Of a stretch of DNA of 64,000 nt, positions 39,301 through 51,456 are shown piece by piece. This stretch comes from Sambucus nigra (Eukaryota > Streptophyta > Magnoliopsida > Dipsacales > Adoxaceae). Under the pieces are notes generated by a model that saw nothing but the letters and a program-made list of their open reading frames with translations, did not search any database and had not been told where the DNA came from. Each line of letters begins with the position of its first letter. The first letter of the stretch is position 1. Location: assembly GCA_949130495.1 (NCBI GenBank), contig OX422221.1:148885405-148949404 (forward strand), read 5' to 3'. The translations under genes were made by a program, and so were the position numbers.

Positions 39301-39500
39301 TCAAGGTCAGTAAAATATGACATGGCACCGGTCATATGCCTAGATCACCCACTATGAAAATATCATTGGGAAGTATTTTCAACCATGAGAGTAATATGAA
39401 AAATAAGTGTTTTGTTCTCATGATTAGGTGTACAACTGGAAGTAAATGTAGGAGGGTGGTTGTACTGGGGTATATGAAGAACTGGAATGAGTAAGGTGTG
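36341..39500 (-). pseudogene. pol: pol remnant, SIRE-type copia
   Basis: On the minus strand, SRHMTGAMSYFTDLEGHKEG near 39360 and LDNVLYLKWLKENLISI (39210) are the protease-to-integrase part. The integrase follows: CGTCQQRKQ near 38877, then HLLELIHMDLMGP and HIVNRVYLHPRMLHMPYELW near 38388. RT has VYVDDLEFGSS near 37310 with both catalytic Asp kept, followed by LTFFLGLQLSQLKDGIFISK. RNase H ends with FVSTKCQLDNIFTKPLDSFK near 36535, typical of the copia pol C-terminus. Stops and frameshifts are frequent, so no full enzyme is made. Copy number and age cannot be judged without the partner LTR. Confidence 0.75.
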
Positions 39501-39749
39501 ACCCATTTCCAAAGATGTTGCCTTCAAGGTTTCCAAAGTTTCAAGGGAAGTTGGAGAAGAAAAATTTCTACTTCTAGTGACAATGGAATTATTTGTAATT
39601 TTCTATCTGAAAAGGGAGTAATTAGTAGAAACTTTATAACAGTGACAATGTCTAAGAGATAAAGAGATCTCATAGAAGTGATGTTTAGGGAGTGACGATA
39701 CAAACGCTTTGACACTCAAGAGAGAGGGAAGGAATACTTTTCTGTTGCG

Positions 39750-40793
39750 ATATTGACAGAGTAATAATGCTAACTTGATTTTTTTTATGTGTCCTTGACC
39801 TTACCCAAGGGTCCTATTTGTAGGTGGATACTAGGGCTAGTAAGCCATTTGGTAGCCAAAACTAGGCACTCTTAGTGACAAGCTTGGAAATTTACCTTTT
39901 ATCTCTATTAAGTATTATCTATCTGTCCCCTCTGACATGCGACACCTGGTACATACCAAAGTCAAAAATAAAATATGTCGTCTAATGGTGCCCAAATGTG
40001 TGATGTGGTAAATATATTTTCAAATGGCAACTTGATGAACAAACTTTTGTAAAAAAACTTGCGAGTGGACTTGGGAGCCACTCATTAATAATTAGATTAA
40101 AATACTTTTGCGAGAAGTCTCTTGGCCACTTACTCATTTAATTTACGTGTGAACTGTGTGAGTGCCTTAGTGACCTCTAAGGTCTCTCCTATTAGTATTA
40201 TCTCAATCCTAAAAGGTTCGAGTGATCGGGACTTTGTTTTTTCTAATAAACCTTATCTTTTAACAACCAAGCCAAACTCTCCAGAGATCCCAACTGGCCT
40301 ACTCGACCCCTGTTTACTCGATCAATGTTTTCTGTGTAAGAAGACAATAATGTTATTAACTCTTTATAAAGTGAGACTTATAATAGTTTTTGGACTGTCT
40401 CTTTTGTTATGAGGTTCCTTATTGAGCACCCCCTTGCCATTTAGTGTGTTTGCTACCGTTGGCCTAGTCGTTGTGAGCCTACCTAGACAATATTCTTCCT
40501 AGGATCATTTATGATCTTGGGGCCCTCATTGTGGGCCCCCACATCTAATCAATTGCTTTAGCATCTTTCTATGTTTGGGGCCAATCGTTGTGTTCCCACT
40601 CACCAGACCTTTCTTTTTGTCTTTTCTAGAACTTTGAGCCACTCGTTGTGGACTCACTTGCCAAAATTTAAAATGTATTCTCCCTAGGTTTGGGGCCACT
40701 CGTTGTGGATACACTCCCCAGTCCTTCTTTGTTGGATTTTCTTTGGATTTAAGACACTCATTATGTACTCACTCGCTTATTCCTGCACCCTCA
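39750..40793 (-). repeat. Probable 3' LTR of element G
   Basis: On the minus strand it would start TGAGGGTGCAGG at 40793, 8 bases after a purine tract. Its first part is a 58-bp tandem repeat, as the U3 of the intact Tat element also starts with tandem repeats. The R-U5 signature of the other Tat LTRs was not found, so the call and especially the low end are tentative. Confidence 0.4.
40459..40793. repeat. 58-bp tandem repeat, six units
   Basis: Units start at about 40459, 40517, 40575, 40634, 40690 and 40749, spacing 56-59 bp. The conserved core is TTGGGGCCACTCGTTGTGG followed by CTCACTCGCC, with diverged filler. It lies at the start of the probable U3 of element G. Confidence 0.8.
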
Positions 40794-40801
40794 TGCTTGT
40801 G

Positions 40802-40817
40802 AGCCCCCTCCTTCTAA
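40802..40817 (-). promoter_or_regulatory. Polypurine tract of element G
   Basis: Minus strand TTAGAAGGAGGGGGCT, shortly before the proposed LTR start at 40793. Stretch 40818-41084 between it and the TATA box of the antisense gene holds nothing else I can name. Confidence 0.45.
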
Positions 40818-41084
40818 TAGGCCAACTTATGGGCAGTTGAGTGAGTACCCCTCATGCAAAAGTGCTTGTGTTGGTTAAATCAAATATTCTTGCACGAAAT
40901 AATTATTATAAATTCTTAGAATTCCAAGGGCTTATTTAGTCACATCATTTCACTATTTGTCATTAAATGTTTTGTCACTTTATCTCTTTTTATTATCTCT
41001 AGGATATGCGTGTCTTCTTAGAAACTCACATCCCATCATTTAAGTAATCATTTTGGGACACTAAGCATGCATTCCCTCTTTAGG

Positions 41085-41092
41085 TATAAAAA
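41085..41092 (+). promoter_or_regulatory. TATA box before the antisense gene of element G
   Basis: TATAAAAA lies 127 bp before the ATG at 41219, in a plausible core-promoter position with a T- and C-rich leader after it. Confidence 0.45.
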
Positions 41093-41218
41093 CCAATTTA
41101 AAAAATATTCATATACCTTTGTCATTTGTGACCAGATTTTTTAGAGAAAGATAAGTTCTTGTCTTCCCTACAACCTTATTTCCTCCATAACCATTTCTCT
41201 AAGATTTCCACTATTTCC

Positions 41219-44200
41219 ATGGCTTCCTCTTCCAGAATTTCTCCATCACCATGTATAGTTCTACTAGTGAGATACTGGTTGATGTAGTGCTTATTCAAGT
41301 GACAGATACAACCATCCTTACCAGCAGTGTTTCCATTATGACTAACATCGTTGTTACCTCCATCACCTCCCTTACCAACGGGTATGGTGGTGTATCTTCA
41401 GGCGCCTCCCTCTTTAAGCCTCTGAGGAATTTTCTTTAACAATCTCTCCAAGAGTGATTTCAGAGTTTACCACCTTGTCCCATATTTGGAGAAAATGATA
41501 TACTCTTTCCATCACTCGAGTGACTTCAGGAGGCATTTGTGGCAAATATCAATGAGCGGCCTCACCTGGGTCTTGCTCAATATACGCATTAGAGTGAATA
41601 GAGGTTACTTTTCTTATTCTAATATTAATCTTAATGTTTTTATAGGTTCCCCAGATGAGTGGGACCTCTGGGTGCACCATGTCCTTGATGATCCCTCCCA
41701 TAGGGTTATTGTTGAGTTACTTGGTTTAACTATGACTATCTACAGTTTGAAGACTTGTATCATTTCCAAACATTCTACCACTTTCAATCTATTGGCCTCA
41801 CATTGGAGTATGGATTTTCACACTTTTATTACTGGTTGGGGTGAATTTACTATCACCCTAGAAGATATCATCGAGCAACAGGCCCTCCCTATTTGGGGAG
41901 TCATGTTTTTAATGATGGTTTTGAATATCATGTGGAGAAAAAAAATCGTGAGGAGCTACATCAAAAACTATTGGAATGCACTCTCTATGTGGATATAAAA
42001 AAAATGAGGACCATTAAGAATTCCTATGCTAAGTGACAAAGGTACTGGTTCAGGTATTTTGAACCCACTCCTAAAAAAGGAGGCTCAAGTAAGGCTCCCA
42101 AAAGAAAAAATTGCCCCAAGATCAGGTCCCTCTCACACTTAGCATCTTTCATTATCGATTTTCTGAGTATATTTCTATTTCCAGGGAGGCAGTATGACTC
42201 CCCTCACGAATTATCATATATCCTTGTTGTTAGGATTTCTTGAGGGAGGAATGTTCCCCTCGTAGCGCTTACCTTGTGTTTAATGTTCACTTCGCTGAAT
42301 CGTTCCCATGTAAATATGGAACGATCCAAAAGTTGTTATGATGTGAATAGTTTTGTAAATTTATTCATTTTGATGGATTTCCTATTTGAAAGATTTCCTA
42401 ACTTTTCTCCATAGGCTCTTTCCTTGCACAAAGAAGCTTCTCGAATCTCTGGATTTATTAAAAAAATCCCAAGAAAGCCTTGGGAACTCTAATTGACAAT
42501 AATGATGAACTCTCATCCTGCCTTACTCTAAACGTGTGGGGGTATTTTCTCGTGGGCCTTCTTCATAGCCTCTGGTGGAACTTTTTTATTTCCTTGCTAA
42601 TTTAGAGTTAGTGGCAGGTTGCCCTCATATATCTATTATGGCTACGATCCTTCCTCGCATTATTCTCTCATTGATTGACCTTAGTCAAGGAGTTGAATTT
42701 GATCACTCTAAGAGAGTGAGAAGACCATTTGGGTATGATTAGGGAGTTCACGCCCCTACTTACCCCTCAAACTCCTCACCAAGTGAGATATACCTTGAGG
42801 CATATAGTAACTTTACTTTCAAGGGATGCTTCGCAAAATTGATGGCTTTGGTGGATTTTTTGTTCCCGCTCGTAGTTACCTCCCATCCTTTAGTTTCTCG
42901 TGGTTTAGCTTTTCTTAACGTCAAATTTCATTATTTAAAAAACACACTGTGGATATAGCCTACTAGAATATTCCCATAAAGATACCCAATAATGAAAATA
43001 TTTTGGCAAAATAACTTCGAAAGAATTATGGTTCTGTGGCACTGTAGCGAAGGCCCCTCGAGCTGGTCACTCCCATCTTAGTGAGACCTTTGAGCGAGGA
43101 TTCTATATATGCCAAACACCCTAAGCCTCAACTTTCTACGGCCAAAGGAAAGAGGAAGTCTAAGTATAAGGGCCACTCTAAGATAAAGTACCCAATCACA
43201 GATGTGTCAAATTTTATCTTAAGATAAACAGAGACTGCTATTAATCCTCCTTCTCTTGTGAGAAATAAAGCAAGTAAAAAGAAAAAGAAGATGGCTAAGC
43301 CCACTTCTCCCATAATGATTCCAGACTAAGAGTCAAATATTGACAATTAAGGAGACATTATAGACTGTGCGTGAGCAGGGCTATGAGGGCTTCGGAATTC
43401 CATCTTAGTAATGATCCCTCTCATCCTCCCCTCGCTTAAGGTATTCTAACTACTTATCCTTAACTTAATGAAATTCACAGTTATGAGGTTTCAAATGCTC
43501 ACTCCCTATCTTGCTCACTTGAAGAGAAACTGGTTGATTATGGAAGAACCCCTTCCTATAATGATAACAGTTCTTCTTCAAATGACATTGGTGCTATTGA
43601 ATCAATTAAAGGCCACTCATCTGACGCTTGTCCTTTATTGTGCGCTTCGAAAGGCACTGGCAGCGAGCATGACGATATGATGATATACTCGTCTTCCACC
43701 ACCATCCCTACAACTAGACAGCTACCTTATAGGCAGTCCTCTCGCCCAAACATTATAAGTGTGTTCTATTACCTTTCCTCCATTTCCTTTTTTTAAGTGC
43801 GTTCTATTACCTTTCCTCTGTTTACTTTTAATTGATTCCTGACACATTTTTCTAACATTGATTTTGTCCTTTTTTTGAACAGGTTTCTTCTATGGTGGCG
43901 AGCGACCCCTCAGTGGTGAGGGAAACCCCCTCATCTTCACCTTCTCCACTCCAACGATTGCCTTTCCTTCCTGAGAGGAACTCCATGCTTGTCTCCTCTC
44001 TAGGCCTTGCTAGGGAGGTTTTTTCACAAAAGTTTAGGACTTTCATCTACTATTAGTCATTATTGTCTTTAATATTTTTCGACCTTATTTTATTCTACAT
44101 TTTTCTACCGTGTTCCTTACTAAAATGAGAGGATCTTCTATATCCTCTCATCCCCTTTATTGGTATTCATTAATCTTTTCAAAGACTTATTTTTAAGTCA

Positions 44201-45130
44201 TTTAACCCACTAGCTTGTGAATTTTTTCATGCGAAATTATTCCTATACATTTGTCTATTTAATAGGTGATTGCAACTCCTAGTCCACCTACCATACCTCC
44301 TTCCTCTTCTTCAGTAGGCAGTTATATTGCTTTCCCTTCTATCACCCCACTTTCAGATTTACTTATTAGAATTTCTACTTTTTCCTATACTTTAACTTTT
44401 GTTTATTGCTAACACTATCTTATCTTTATTATTCCTGACTTGATTTGCAGGGTCCCTTTTTGAGAGGACCTTACACTAATGGAGTATTACATATATGCAT
44501 TGGAGTTTCCATATTAGTCTTGTCACCCTCTAAGAGAATATCTATCCCCAGCGGTTGCATTCTTATGGACAACAGACCCCAAATTCAGCCTTTCCATTCT
44601 CATCCCCTTTTTAGTGTGGCTTCGAGTGGGCCTATTTCAAAAATTCTTATTTTTTGATAGGTACTCAATCATGTAGTCTTTTGACATTTTTTTTCTTTGT
44701 TTCTTTAATATCTAATAAATTTTCTTCGTGACAGGCTGGTATGGGTAACCTCGACTCTAGTGGTTGAGTTGTGCCATCCACATTCATGACTTCTTATCCA
44801 TTTCTCTTGTAGATCCTACTAGCTCAAAGACTTTACTCTTCTTAAAAGAATTTCATGGCTTCAGAGCTTCTATCACTTCATTTGGACAAGATTGATGCTC
44901 CAGTTCAGCTTTTCGCAAGCATTACGTTCAAGAAGATGACAAATCATCATTTGTCTAGGAAGACTAGAGTTCAACAGTGTCAAATTAAGGACACGTGATT
45001 TCATAACCAAATCCAGTTGCTTGAGGCCAAGTTAGCCAAGGTCATGGAAGGTGACTTTAAGGATAAGGCCCCCTTTCTAGGATGGAGGAGGATTTTGTTC
45101 AAGAAGATGGTTCTTCATATGCTAATGTGC
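41219..45130 (+). pseudogene. Plant mobile domain (PMD) protein, decayed, antisense to element G
   Basis: A gene starts MASSSRISPSPC at 41219. After frameshifts it shows FRRHLWQISMSGLTWVLLN (41530), DEWDLWVHHVLDDPSHR (41655) and HTFITGWGEFTITLEDII (41819), the last being the mark of the plant mobile domain (PF10536-type), known in transposon proteins and in host MAIL1-like proteins. Protein-like fragments follow to about 43000, then charged and coiled-coil-like parts (LLEAKLAKVMEGDFKDKAP at 45020). Several AG/G acceptor-like sites with T-rich lead-ins (before 41647, 42412, 43882, 44451, 44735) suggest introns. Stops and frameshifts show it is dead. The position between pol and the 3' LTR, opposite strand, is that of Tat antisense ORFs. 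Role unknown. Confidence 0.65.
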
Positions 45131-46055
45131 GCCCATGAGAGAATCTCTTTTTTGTCTTGTCTACTTGACATTGATGTACGCTTTTATAGAATTTTTTTCC
45201 TACGTACTTTTCATTTTTTTCTTGTACATTCAACCACTACTCAATTTTCAAGGAGAGTATTCTATATTAATGAAAATAGAAACTTTTCTTTGATTTGTAC
45301 ATTTTCATTTACTCTTTGCATTATTTTTCTCAAACGTGATATCTGTTTACTGTGAGATGCTTCCTTTTTCTGTGGGAGTTTTTGCATTATATCCCCATCT
45401 TCTTAAAAAGGGGTACTTGTTCCATATTTCATCAAGAACTCTTTCACTTTTAGGTAATGAATTAGAGGAAGGGTTAACCCCTTTTCCATATTCCAAATAA
45501 TCATACAAATAATTCTTAAAGAAAGAGTAAAGATAACACCCTAGTTGTTTAAAACTTGTTCTTAATATTAATAAATAAATCATATAATTTTTCTAAAATT
45601 ATCCTATAATTTGTGGGTTATTTGAACTGTTATAAACGGAGGGACTTTGATCAATATACTTTGACTTTAGGATGCATATACCCCCAAAGTATAATGAGTA
45701 AAGTTCCTTATATTCTGGATCCTCTCACAAACTTTGAGAGTCAAAATATGTTTTGCCTATGAGAAAACATATATTTCTCCCTTTTTTCATACTTAGGTAA
45801 AAACGGTAGATTGATTAATATGGGTGGATCCACTAGCACTTATTAGTAAGTGGGTGTTCATAATATATTAAAAACCGATGCAAATAGTTAAATTAGATCA
45901 CAAGTGTGATAGGCAATAATAAAGTATATTCATTCACTTCGATGAGATATCATTTTTATGTGTTGTGTACATTTATTTCATCGTCAAAATTTCTCTTACA
46001 AAAGGAGTATCTATATTGGAGAAATAATTTCAATCACAAAAAAAATTGGAAAAAT
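45131..46055. other. Spacer between antisense gene and pol of element G
   Basis: AT-rich, no recognised protein on either strand and no tandem repeat. It corresponds in position to the 57406-58575 region of the intact element, which does hold tandem repeats. Confidence 0.4.
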
Positions 46056-49000
46056 TCAGGCATAGTTTTTTTTCAACCACTTATAATTAATAGACCAGAT
46101 GCATTCACTCTTAGGTTCTGATATCTAACAATAACCTAACCTCCCCACTCCTCGCATCACAAAGGGGCCTTCCCAGTTTGGGTTAAACTTGGATGCTATA
46201 GGGCCCCTATTTGAAATTCTCAAGGCTTAACTAGGTTCTCATAAGCTTTAGAAAGATTTTGGGTATTAACATTGAAATTTTCTTTAGCCTTATCTTGATG
46301 GTCATCTAGGGCTTTTAATTATGCGATCCTAGGGTCTGGTATGAGGTCATTACTTAGAACCACTCTAGATGAGGGTACTGTTAATTTTACTCGTAGGACA
46401 ACTTCAGTCCCATAAACCAAAGAAAAAGGAGTAAACCCTATTGACTTTCTCTTCGAAGTTCTGTAGGCCCACAAAACCATTGGCAACTTTTTATCCTAAT
46501 CCTTGACATGTCTTCGAGTATCTTCTTCAAGATATTGATCAGCGTTTTATTTGTAACCTTTGCCTGGCCATTCCCTTTGGGATACGATATAGTTGAATTG
46601 TTATGCACGATATTGTATTTGGCCATCAAGAGCCCCATTTGCTTGCATGAAAATTATTTCTCATTATCTATAAGGATAACCTTGGGAATACCAAACCTAC
46701 ATATTATTTATTCTTTAATAAATTGGATTACCACTGGAGCAGTCACTCTCCTTAAGGGTGTATAGTTCTGTAGCAACGATGATGAAGTCTTTTCCATGAG
46801 AGGGTGGACTAATCTTTCTTACTAGATTAAACGCCCAAGTGTGGAAGCTTTAGGGAGTGATGGACTTTTAAAGTTTATTAAGGAAGTATGGAACATGTTT
46901 CCATGTACTTGAAATGACTTAAACTATTTTACAAAGTGGATGGAATCATCCTGCATCGTCGGCCAATAATACCCCTGCATCATTAATTGATCATATAACT
47001 TAGCATCCCCGTGTGTGAAGGCTTAGGAGCCTCCTTCAACACTTTCTCTACATTCCCATTGACCACACTTTGCAATGATTTCTCATTATATCCTCTTCTG
47101 TAGAGCTCCCCTTCTACCAAGTAGAAATGAGCTGCTCTTTTCTTGAAGTAAATTTCATCTGGCCTCTTAGATGGCATCTCCTCGTATTTGAGGTAAGTTA
47201 TGTATATTTGCCTCTAATCTTCAAAGTTCTTCATAAAGTTAGCTTCTTCAGGTTGGTCGAATTGGTTTTGCAGTTTAAACAACTTTATTGTAGGTGATCA
47301 ACTTCCATGCTTATGGTAGGCCAATGAAAGCCCCCTCACTACAACCGTCGATAAAGGGGAACACCAATTTCCCCACAATGCTTCTCATACATGGCCGTCA
47401 ACCTTTTGTATCTTCTAAAATTGACTGTCCCATGGAGAAAATGATAATTTACTAGCACGGTCATCTTCATATCACCTTCTCTTATTGCTAGTTACTTTAC
47501 CATTGGACATCTTCAAGCTTCTAGTTCCTCACTTGGAAATAATGATTTCACCATTGTTAAAACTATTCTTCGTCTAACTGTGATGGTTTCCTCCTACTCC
47601 TCCATCCCTAATTTATGAGTTATCAGGGCCAATGCATTTTCATGCCCATTCATTATCCGTTCATGTCTCTCTATCGTCACTTTCAAAAACTAACTCAGTA
47701 ATCTTTGAATGATAGACCTGTATGGGGCCAGGTTGGCATGCTTGAGGGATAATTCCCATCTAACTTATTTCATAACTAAGTTAGAATCCCCCCATATACA
47801 CAACACTCTAATTCCTCTTCTTTGTGCCTCCAATAGACCAAGTATGAGGGCCCATACTCTGCCTCATTATTAGAACATTTGAATTCTATCTTGTAATAGA
47901 GGGTAAACTTCTTTTTTCTATTGGAGAGGATGATGCTAGACCTCCCCGTTCCTTGCACACAAGAACCATCAAATTCCATCTTTCATTCTTCGATTTCCTA
48001 TATTACGCATTCTTGAAAATTCTCACCCAACAATTCCATGTTGGGAGGCTCAAAAATGTGGCTAGGGAAGTGGGACAACAAGTCTGATATTGCTTGTCTC
48101 TTGATGGCCTTCAAGACCACACATTTTAGATCATACTTAGATAATATCAGAAACAATCTCTCTTCTCTTCCTATCAGTACAGTTTGCACTAGGATATACT
48201 TTATGGGATCACACTGTGTGACAATTTGGACATTAAAGGCAAGAAAATAGAGTCTCAACTTCTTGGAAACAAAAACTAAAATAAGACAATACCTCTCCAC
48301 ATTGGTACATGTCGGCTCAGTATTTGAGATTAGCCGTGATAAGTAGTACATCGGCCTCTCTATTCTTCATTTCTCTTGGGCAAGAAAATACCCAATGGGA
48401 CTTTCTATTAAGGTTAAATAAAGCAGTAATGGCACACCTACTTCTAGTGGTATCATCGTTGAGGGTGAGGTTAATATTATTTTTATCTTCTCAAAGGCTT
48501 TCTTCTACTCTTCCCCTAGACCCACTTGGCTTTCTCCTTTATTAGGGGTCAAAAGGGTGACTAACCTCCACCAAGGTTCGTATGAATATTTTACAGTAAG
48601 AAACCTTCACTAAGAATCTCTTGAGTTATCTCGGATTCTTTGGCGATGGCATCAACAAAATATCTTTCTACTTTTCATCATCGATCTTCATCCCTTGCCT
48701 GTTCACTATGAACCCCAAAAACTTTCTAGCTATCACCGAAAGGCCCATTTATATGGATTCATCTTCATTTTGTATTTGCGACATCTTTCTAACAACCACT
48801 TCAAATCTTGCACATTCTCACTTTCCTTCTTGGATTTCACTACCAATTCATCCACGTAAAATTCCAATATATCATCAAATATGGCCATCATCGTGCGCTG
48901 GTAGGTGGAGCCTACGTTCTTCAGTCCAAACGACGTGACTGTGTAATGGAAATTTTCCAATGGTGTCTGGAAAGCAGTTTTCTCAGGGTTTTTTGGATCC

Positions 49001-49653
49001 ATTATGAGTTTATTATAAAAACATAAACATCCATAAAACTATAAATTTCATGCACTGTAATTACATCTACAAAACTGTCAATGTTGGGTGGGGGAACTTA
49101 TGTTCTGGGCAGGCACAGTTTAAGTACTTGAAATTCACGGAGATCCTTTTATGCTTATTGTCTTTCTTGGCTACATGAACGATTCTTAAAAGACATATGG
49201 GATTATTGATTAGCTTGATGAACCATTCTACCAGCAGCTTCTCCACTTTTTCCTTAATTTTCAAATATAACTCTAGTTGGTAGGTTTGAGTCTCTTGTCT
49301 CACTGTCAAGGAACTGGGCAAAACATTCAACTTGTGGGAGCTTACTTTTGGGTCTATCTAAGGTATCTTTGTATATTTTTACGTGAACACATCTGTGAAC
49401 TCCTTAACTAGGTTGACAATCTCCTCCCTCTATTTGGGATTCAAACCTTTGGTGATGAAGATGGGTCTCTCATCTCCTCCTTCTACTCCAAAGTTTACCT
49501 ATTCCAGTTCTTGAAGCTTCTCTCTTTTCCCATCCTGCATGCACTCATGTGCCTCTTTAGGCTCCTATATATGTTCAACAATGTGGGACTCGCCTGCCAC
49601 AAAGCATTTTGGCACCGTGTCATATCTTTCATCCCAAAACACCACCGATGTAG
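46056..49653 (-). pseudogene. pol: pol remnant of Tat element G: RT, two RNase H domains, integrase
   Basis: From 49653 down: protease-RT linker (EEIVNLVKEFTDVFT near 49420); RT with EKLLVEWFIKLINNPICLL and NCACPEHKFPHPTL (49230-49090), FGLKNVGSTYQRTM and YVDE at 48847-48858, where YVDD is expected. A gypsy RNase H follows at 48351-47998, then a second, archaeal-type RNase H (MEFDGSCVQGTG at 47979, KCSNNEAEY), the mark of the Tat lineage. The integrase zinc region lies near 47177-46983, a catalytic fragment with YPKGNGQAKVTNKT near 46580 (Lys in place of the catalytic Glu expected at GQTE), then LVYGTEVVLRVKLTVPSSRV near 46390 and the C-terminal WLKKNYA, stop 46056-46058. Many stops and frameshifts; inactive. 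Confidence 0.75.
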
Positions 49654-50371
49654 TGTGACACCCCGCCTAATTAAATATCGGGTGATCAGTCATTTGTTAA
49701 ATTATAATCAAGGTGAACGGTTGGTTCATTCTTAGCATCACTGTCGCAAAAATAAATTTGCCAATTTAAACACCCTATATAATTAAGCTAAGTGTCAAAA
49801 CCATTTAAAACATTATTTCCTTTTATTAAATCCAATTATGAGAACCTTTAATAAGTAACAATTTAAGATTCACACAATTATTAAGATTCACACAATTGTT
49901 AAGACTAGAAATACACACCCATGAATTTAGTCATTCAGATAATCCAATATCAACATTAAAACTACAAAGGAAAAACGATCCCGATAGAAATTAAATCCCA
50001 AAGAGTAAAAATACTAGAGATAAATGAACACCATTTATGACAAATCCAACTGAATAATGAAACGGGCGACACACGCCCTAACTAATCAGGACTAGAATGA
50101 GAGTAGATTCAACATCGAGGTCGTCTAAGTAATGTCCTGCATCTCCCACATAAACTGCAGCGCGTTCGGTCCAAAGAATCTACGCAAGACGCCCATGTGG
50201 CCGGGCACCTGAAATATATACATATATATATACAAGAGAAAAGCGATCACAGGAAACGGGTCAGAGCCCGAGTGTAAAACAGTTTAAAATTAGTTTAGCA
50301 AGTATTTAAAATTCTTACCTGATATACCCGCGTATACCCTCGGCCAGGTCTAGGGCGTACTCCACCTGGTT

Positions 50372-50672
50372 CAGGCCCAGACGACCCTCTAAGGGGCCGA
50401 CCCTCCAGGAGGCCTAGATGATCCTTCAGGGGGCCGACCCTTCATCAGGCCCCGGACGACCCTTAGAGGGGCCGACCCCTAATCAGGATCAGATGACCCT
50501 CCATGGGGCAGACCCTCCAGTAGGACCAGACGACCCTTCAGGCCCGACCCTTCATAAGGCCCCGAATAACCCTTCAGGGGGACGACCCTTCATCAGGCCC
50601 CGGACGACCCTATAAGGGGCCGACCCCTCATCAGGATCAGACGACCCTCCAAGGGTACGACAGTACGAGGCC
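50372..50672. repeat. 38-bp tandem repeats in U3 (also 61582-61882)
   Basis: About eight GC-rich units of 34-39 bp, each of the form CAGGCCCnGACGACCCTT-nAGGGGCCGACCC. Each unit contains a CCCT/AGGG inverted pair able to form a small hairpin. The same array is present in the 3' LTR. Confidence 0.85.
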
Positions 50673-50947
50673 TAAATTAGGCCAGACACTACCGGAAGGT
50701 ACTTTGCCCTCGACCTCGTCTCATAGGCTGAGGGTGACATCATCACAGCGCGTGGTTTGGGAGACGCGTGGAACAGTGCGCGTGAGGCTCACATGGCACA
50801 TGGGAGACCGTTATAACAAAATCACACCCTCACGTGAGGGAATATTATGTCATCATTTGCTATCTACAGGTGTCAACAGGGAATTGGCTAGATCATCATT
50901 CACATGCACCATGCATACTTGGGGGGTACACTACAACCCCCAAGACC

Positions 50948-50955
50948 TATATATA
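50948..50955 (+). promoter_or_regulatory. TATA box of the 5' LTR
   Basis: TATATATA, repeated in the 3' LTR at 62158-62165. It lies about 630 bp into the LTR, between the repeat-rich U3 and the R-U5 signature. Confidence 0.6.
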
Positions 50956-51275
50956 CTTATCACCTACAACCCTACAGGGGGATCGATCAATTACTATAAC
51001 CCTAGCTAAAACTCTGCTTGTACACATGGTAGAGAGAGAGAGGAGCTTATGTGCATGGTATCCAAGGCCATTAGTGCCCATACTTAGTGGATCACACACT
51101 CACAGTGGATGTAGGCCAAATTGGCTGAACCACTATACATCATTGTCTTATTTCTTCTTATACTCATCTCCTTCTACACACTTATACACTTATACATCTG
51201 TATGGATGCCATGGTCACTACTGTTTGAGCTCATTATCACTTATCCGGTGGTGCTAAATCTTAGCATCATCAGTT

Positions 51276-51294
51276 TGGCGCCGTCTGTGGGAAC
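51276..51294 (+). promoter_or_regulatory. Primer binding site of the intact Tat element
   Basis: TGGCGCCGTCTGTGGGAAC starts four bases after the LTR end. I associate this site with Tat elements such as RIRE2 and with an Arg tRNA, from memory. The middle Tat element has a decayed version at 29659. Confidence 0.85.
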
Positions 51295-51456
51295 CGAGAA
51301 GACATCTCTTCCTTTGTACAGCTTGACCTCACTGGGCACTCTGGTGGTGAGCCAGCTCTCCCCCTGAGAGGAGATGTTTCACCATTGAAAGAGACCCACT
51401 AAGGTTCTCAATCCAACCAGTCTTTTCTTCAGTTCAGCTTTTCATAGCTCAAATAC

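Larger units (their letters stand above)
33433..39750 (-). mobile_element. SIRE-type Ty1/copia element, truncated
   Basis: The minus strand carries, from high to low coordinate, protease end, integrase, RT, RNase H, then non-coding DNA and an LTR ending at 33433 (minus ...CCATATAACCCAACA). The domain order integrase before RT defines copia, and the RT motifs are SIRE-like. Gag and the 5' LTR are not seen. The right limit is set where copia signal ends and the LTR of Tat element G should end; it is approximate. Confidence 0.65.
39750..49653 (-). mobile_element. Tat-lineage element G (minus strand), without gag
   Basis: Read on the minus strand: protease-RT linker at 49653, RT, RNase H, second RNase H, integrase ending at 46056, a spacer, an opposite-strand plant-mobile-domain gene (41219-45130), a purine-rich tract and a probable 3' LTR from 40793 downward. 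The layout equals that of the intact Tat element at 50320-62482. The 5' part with gag is replaced by a Tekay/Del-like LTR starting at 49654. The lower end of the 3' LTR is not fixed. Confidence 0.7.
50320..51272 (+). repeat. 5' LTR of the intact Tat element
   Basis: 953 bp, TG...CA. U3 starts with eight imperfect 38-bp units (50372-50672). TATA box TATATATA at 50948-50955. R-U5 signature GTGGATGTAGGCC ... GGCTGAACCAC at 51104-51133. Transcription of the element should start shortly after the TATA box, near 50980. Confidence 0.95.

Noticed and set aside
40459..40793. CRISPR array
   Set aside because: Six units of 58 bp with diverging filler in a plant LTR are tandem repeats. There is no constant repeat with unique spacers and no cas gene.
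50704..51367. ORFs of 101 and 177 residues in the 5' LTR
   Set aside because: The 177-residue frame crosses the LTR end and primer site and is shortened in the 3' LTR, so it is not a gene.
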